Shown one piece after another: positions 61,644 through 64,000 of a DNA stretch of 64,000 nucleotides. Where the stretch lies: assembly GCA_964515555.1 (NCBI GenBank), contig CAZEVY010000009.1, positions 1 through 64,000 on the forward strand, given 5' to 3'. Numbering within the stretch: position 1 is the stretch's first letter; the number at the start of each line of letters is the position of its first letter. The DNA comes from CAZEVY01 sp964515555. Its GTDB lineage: Bacteria > Acidobacteriota > Terriglobia > Bryobacterales > Bryobacteraceae. The notes beneath the pieces are model-generated. The model did not search any database, was not told the DNA's origin, and worked only from the letters and a program-made list of their open reading frames with translations. The position numbers and the translations under genes were made by a program.

Positions 61644-61843
61644 TTGACGTCCTCAGCGGCCGGCTCGCCATACTGTTCGACCAAATCCCGCAGCAGCGCC
61701 CGGAGAGATTCGCGCCTCTCGTGTTCCGCCAGGACCCGGGCAATATAACCCGAAACCGAATCGGCCCGTCCAGCTCGAATCTCCCGGTGGACTCTCACCA
61801 ACTGATCTTTGGGCAGACTAATGGCGATCTTCGACCTGGTCAT
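61607..61843 (-). CDS. VapB-like ribbon-helix-helix antitoxin
   Basis: A 78-aa antitoxin with an N-terminal ribbon-helix-helix (KIAISLPKDQLVRVHREIRA, then DSVSGYIARVLAEH). The C-terminal helix (EPAAEDVKWAERALAPRR) contacts the toxin. The start is preceded by a well-formed promoter (TTGACG and TATGAT) and no Shine-Dalgarno sequence. Confidence 0.82.
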   Translation of the reverse strand: MTRSKIAISLPKDQLVRVHREIRAGRADSVSGYIARVLAEHERRESLRALLRDLVEQYGEPAAEDVKWAERALAPRRD

Positions 61844-61849
61844 ACCACG

Positions 61850-61877
61850 ATCATACCAGTCTGGATGAGGCCGTCAA
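61850..61877 (-). promoter_or_regulatory. vapBC promoter with leaderless spacing
   Basis: TTGACG (61877-61872), a 16-bp spacer and TATGAT (61855-61850) on the minus strand. The -10 ends 6 nt before the ATG at 61843. Within the same stretch TGGTATGA occurs twice 12 bp apart, which could be part of the autoregulatory operator. Confidence 0.6.
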
Positions 61878-61924
61878 GGCAAGCACCGCCACGTCGACAT
61901 GCCCGATACGTCCCGTCCGGCCGC

Positions 61925-63139
61925 CTACTTTGACGGGAACAAACGGTCCGGCAGCAGGCGCCAGGTGATGAGCATCGAGAGCGGATGCATCAGCCCGGCG
62001 ATGATGAACACCGGCGCATAGGAGAAGCTCGACACCAGATAGCCGGTGCCGAGATTCGCGAGCATGCCGCCGATGGCGCCGCCGGTGCCGGAGAATCCCG
62101 TCGCGGTGCCGATCTCGCCGCCGCGGAACAGGTCGGTGGGCAGCGTCTGGAGGTTGGCCACCCAGAGCGCGTGGCCGAAGGTGAGAAAGCACGCCGCGCC
62201 GATCGCCATCCAGGCCTCGGGAACGAAGGGCGCGCCCATCACCGCCGGCATGCAGGCGGCGCCCAGCGCCATGACGAACTTCCGCGCGCGGGGCAGCGTC
62301 CATCCGGCGCGCATCAGGCGTCCCGAAAACCAGCCGCCAAGCACGTAACCGATATCGCCGAAAATGAACGGGACCCAGGCGTATTTACCGACCATCGCGA
62401 TATCGAATCCACGCTCTTTTTGCAGATATTCGGGAAGCCAGAAGATCGCGAAGTAAAGCACCGGGTCGGTGAAGAACCGCGTGAGGATCAGCGTGTAGCA
62501 GCCCGGCATGCGCACCACGCGCTTCCAGTCGACCCTGGTTTGCGGCGCACCGGCGTCCCTGGTGTGCCCGCCGCCCTCGGGCGAGCGGTAGATCGCCAGC
62601 CACGCCGCGAGCCAGACCAGTCCCATGGCGCCGGTGACGAGAAACGACGCCCGCCATCCCCAGTGCAGCGTGATGAACGCCACCATCGGCGGCGCGATGG
62701 CCGAGCCCATGGAAGAGCCCGCGTTGAAGATGCCGACACCCAGCGCGCGCTGCGACGCCGGAAACCATTCGGCGACCGCCTTGGCCGCCGCCGGCCAGTT
62801 GCCGGGTTCGGCCAGTCCGAGCAGAAACCGGCAGGCGCCGAGCGACCACTTGCCCACCGCCGCCGCGTGCAGCATCTGCGCCGCCGACCAGGAGACGATG
62901 AACACGGCGAAGCCGCGCCGCGTGCCCAGCCGGTCGACGATGTAGCCGGAGCCGGCGTACATGATGGCGTAGGCGGCCATGAACAGGGCGAGGATCTGCG
63001 AGTAGTCGCGCTCGTCGAGCGCGAATTCGCCGCGCACGGTGCGCGAGACCACCGAGAGCGTGAGGCGGTCGGCGTAGTTGAGCATGGTCGCCAGGCACAG
63101 CAAGGCGGCGACGATCCATTTCGGGTGGGGGCGCTTCAT
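61925..63139 (-). CDS. MFS transporter, ACS (anion:cation symporter/hexuronate-like) family
   Basis: A 404-aa membrane protein with about 12 hydrophobic helices. The start MKRPHPKWIVAALLCLATMLNYADRLTLSVV carries the NYADRLTLSVV motif typical of ACS-family uronate/sugar-acid transporters. Loop motifs DRLGTRRGFAVF and CRFLLGLAEPGNWPAA are family-like. It overlaps the upstream gene by 4 nt (ATGA). Substrate probably an organic or sugar acid; no catabolic genes lie next to it. Confidence 0.88.
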   Translation of the reverse strand: MKRPHPKWIVAALLCLATMLNYADRLTLSVVSRTVRGEFALDERDYSQILALFMAAYAIMYAGSGYIVDRLGTRRGFAVFIVSWSAAQMLHAAAVGKWSLGACRFLLGLAEPGNWPAAAKAVAEWFPASQRALGVGIFNAGSSMGSAIAPPMVAFITLHWGWRASFLVTGAMGLVWLAAWLAIYRSPEGGGHTRDAGAPQTRVDWKRVVRMPGCYTLILTRFFTDPVLYFAIFWLPEYLQKERGFDIAMVGKYAWVPFIFGDIGYVLGGWFSGRLMRAGWTLPRARKFVMALGAACMPAVMGAPFVPEAWMAIGAACFLTFGHALWVANLQTLPTDLFRGGEIGTATGFSGTGGAIGGMLANLGTGYLVSSFSYAPVFIIAGLMHPLSMLITWRLLPDRLFPSK

Positions 63140-64000
63140 GGACGGAACCCGAACGCTACCACACCGATCCCCAGCACACGCGGGTCGGCAGCGCCGGGAC
63201 GATACTCGGGCGTCACGCGGAATTCGATGCGCACGCTCGCGGCAGCGACGCCGGGGGCGAGGTCCCAGGAGGCGTTCTGCCAGCCGGGTTGGCTGAACTC
63301 GCGCGCGCCGAGCGCGACGCCGTCGATCGTCACCTCGACGCGCGAGCGCCCAAGATCGCGCAGCAGCGCGGGGCCGACGTTGACGGTCATCTCGAATCGC
63401 CGCGCGCCGGCGGGACGATGGAGCCGCGCCGCGGCCCGCGGCTGGATCCAGCGGAAGCCTTCTTCGAGCGGATACCAGCCGTCCTCAAGCTGCCACACGG
63501 GAGTGAGCGCGGTCATCCGGATGAAGGACGGCTCGGGCGTCGCCGATTCGTGGACGACGGTGTGGAGGCGCCGCGTATTCGGGTCCCAGCTCAGGAGCAT
63601 CGTGGGAGGCTTTGCGAGCGCGTCGCGCAGGTTGGTGTGTTCGAGCGAATAGACGGTGGCCTCGCGGCCGGTGAACCATCGCAGCGCGCCGGCGATGCCC
63701 CACTCGCGCATGGGCGCGCGGTCGTAGAGGTAGGTGCGGATTTCGCGCCGGGGACGCACAGCGCCGCCGATGGCTTCGACGTAGGCGCGATTGTCGTGGG
63801 CCTCGGCGAGCGCGGTGTTGCGCTCGACGCGGAGCCGCTGGTAGTTGAACGGGAGCCAAATGGCGAAGAACGCGGCTACCAGCGCCGGATGCGCGCGCGC
63901 CGCAACCACCGCCAGCAGGATTGCGATGCCGGCGAGCGGCAGATACAGATACGCCGCGAACATGCGGCCCGGCAGGAACAACAGCAGTCCGAGAGTCGAC
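63136..64000 (-). CDS. Membrane protein, C-terminal part (5' end beyond window)
   Basis: The frame is open from the right edge, and the first codons (STLGLLLFLPGRMFAAYLYLPLAG) are hydrophobic, so the true start lies outside the window. One to two transmembrane helices (VAAFFAIWLPFNYQRLR) are followed by about 220 residues of soluble domain with a beta-rich end (FEMTVNVGPALLRDLG). The start RMFAAYLYLPLAG resembles large polytopic glycan-related membrane proteins, but no family is assigned. Function unknown. Confidence 0.6.
   Translation of the reverse strand, partial: STLGLLLFLPGRMFAAYLYLPLAGIAILLAVVAARAHPALVAAFFAIWLPFNYQRLRVERNTALAEAHDNRAYVEAIGGAVRPRREIRTYLYDRAPMREWGIAGALRWFTGREATVYSLEHTNLRDALAKPPTMLLSWDPNTRRLHTVVHESATPEPSFIRMTALTPVWQLEDGWYPLEEGFRWIQPRAAARLHRPAGARRFEMTVNVGPALLRDLGRSRVEVTIDGVALGAREFSQPGWQNASWDLAPGVAAASVRIEFRVTPEYRPGAADPRVLGIGVVAFGFRP

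Noticed and set aside
1..64000. tRNA, rRNA, riboswitch or insertion-sequence genes.
   Set aside because: None was recognised on reading the intergenic regions; no transposase domains occur among the coding frames. A tRNAscan-SE/Infernal run would be decisive.

Overview
The window is high-GC DNA (roughly two thirds G+C by eye) from a draft scaffold, broken by two runs of exactly 100 N (17971-18070 and 60317-60416). Gene content suggests an Acidobacteriota bacterium, probably of the Bryobacterales/Solibacter kind. The reasons are two Oar-like TonB-receptor-type outer-membrane proteins with an N-terminal carboxypeptidase-regulatory domain, several metabolic enzymes carrying twin-arginine signals, a CRTAC1/ASPIC protein paired with a TPR lipoprotein, and NHL-propeller and DNRLRE/collagen-like secreted proteins. 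This placement is inference from family knowledge; no rRNA or tRNA gene was recognised in the window.

Layout. 1-4.1 kb: an NHL-repeat propeller protein (runs off the left edge) and a short-chain dehydrogenase, divergent from a POTRA-only protein. 4.2-14.4 kb: two paralogous Oar-like receptors flanking the heat-shock genes hrcA-grpE-dnaJ. 14.5-17.3 kb: two PLP aminotransferases, one with a Tat signal. 17.3-21.0 kb: a tightly coupled operon of an NCS1-like permease, a 54-aa membrane protein, an L-rhamnose-mutarotase-like protein, a DUF6282-like amidohydrolase and a secreted Cys-rich protein. 21.0-24.1 kb: a ParDE toxin-antitoxin pair, threonine synthase and small secreted or unknown proteins. 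24.1-28.0 kb (minus strand): rpoN-hpf-rapZ and a heavy-metal-binding-domain protein, coupled mostly by overlapping stop/start codons. 28.1-33.6 kb: a collagen-like secreted protein, an enolase-superfamily enzyme, greA and a ThDP enzyme. 33.5-36.6 kb: a DUF3142-like lipoprotein and a frameshifted secreted protein. 36.6-40.9 kb (minus strand): M14 peptidase, 2-hydroxyacid dehydrogenase and HpaI-type aldolase. 41-44.6 kb: a DUF4143-type ATPase with an operator-like repeat, aguB-aguA (agmatine to putrescine), and a HicB-nucleotidyltransferase chimera followed by a HEPN remnant. 44.6-51.5 kb (minus strand): a surface-glycan operon of four glycosyltransferases (one fused to a methyltransferase), a DUF3108 protein and a nucleotide-sugar-epimerase-like protein. 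51.6-52.7 kb: a DUF433/DUF5615 pair and a broken addiction-module gene ending in a palindromic repeat. 52.7-61.2 kb: priA, a TPR lipoprotein, a CRTAC1 protein containing a parS-like palindrome, a TolC-type protein and truA. 61.2-64 kb: VapBC, an MFS transporter and a membrane protein that runs off the right edge.

Three themes stand out. (1) Many starts lack a Shine-Dalgarno sequence and have a -10 hexamer 5-8 nt upstream of the start codon, the arrangement of leaderless mRNAs; two divergent gene pairs are separated by only 16 and 20 bp. (2) Toxin-antitoxin material is dense and often decayed: ParDE, DUF433/DUF5615 and VapBC look intact, while an RHH fragment, the HicB-MNT/HEPN remnant and a frameshifted addiction-module gene are relics. 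(3) Assembly faults are visible: the second N-gap is flanked by an exact 55-bp duplication and is almost certainly spurious, while the first gap removes part of a transporter.
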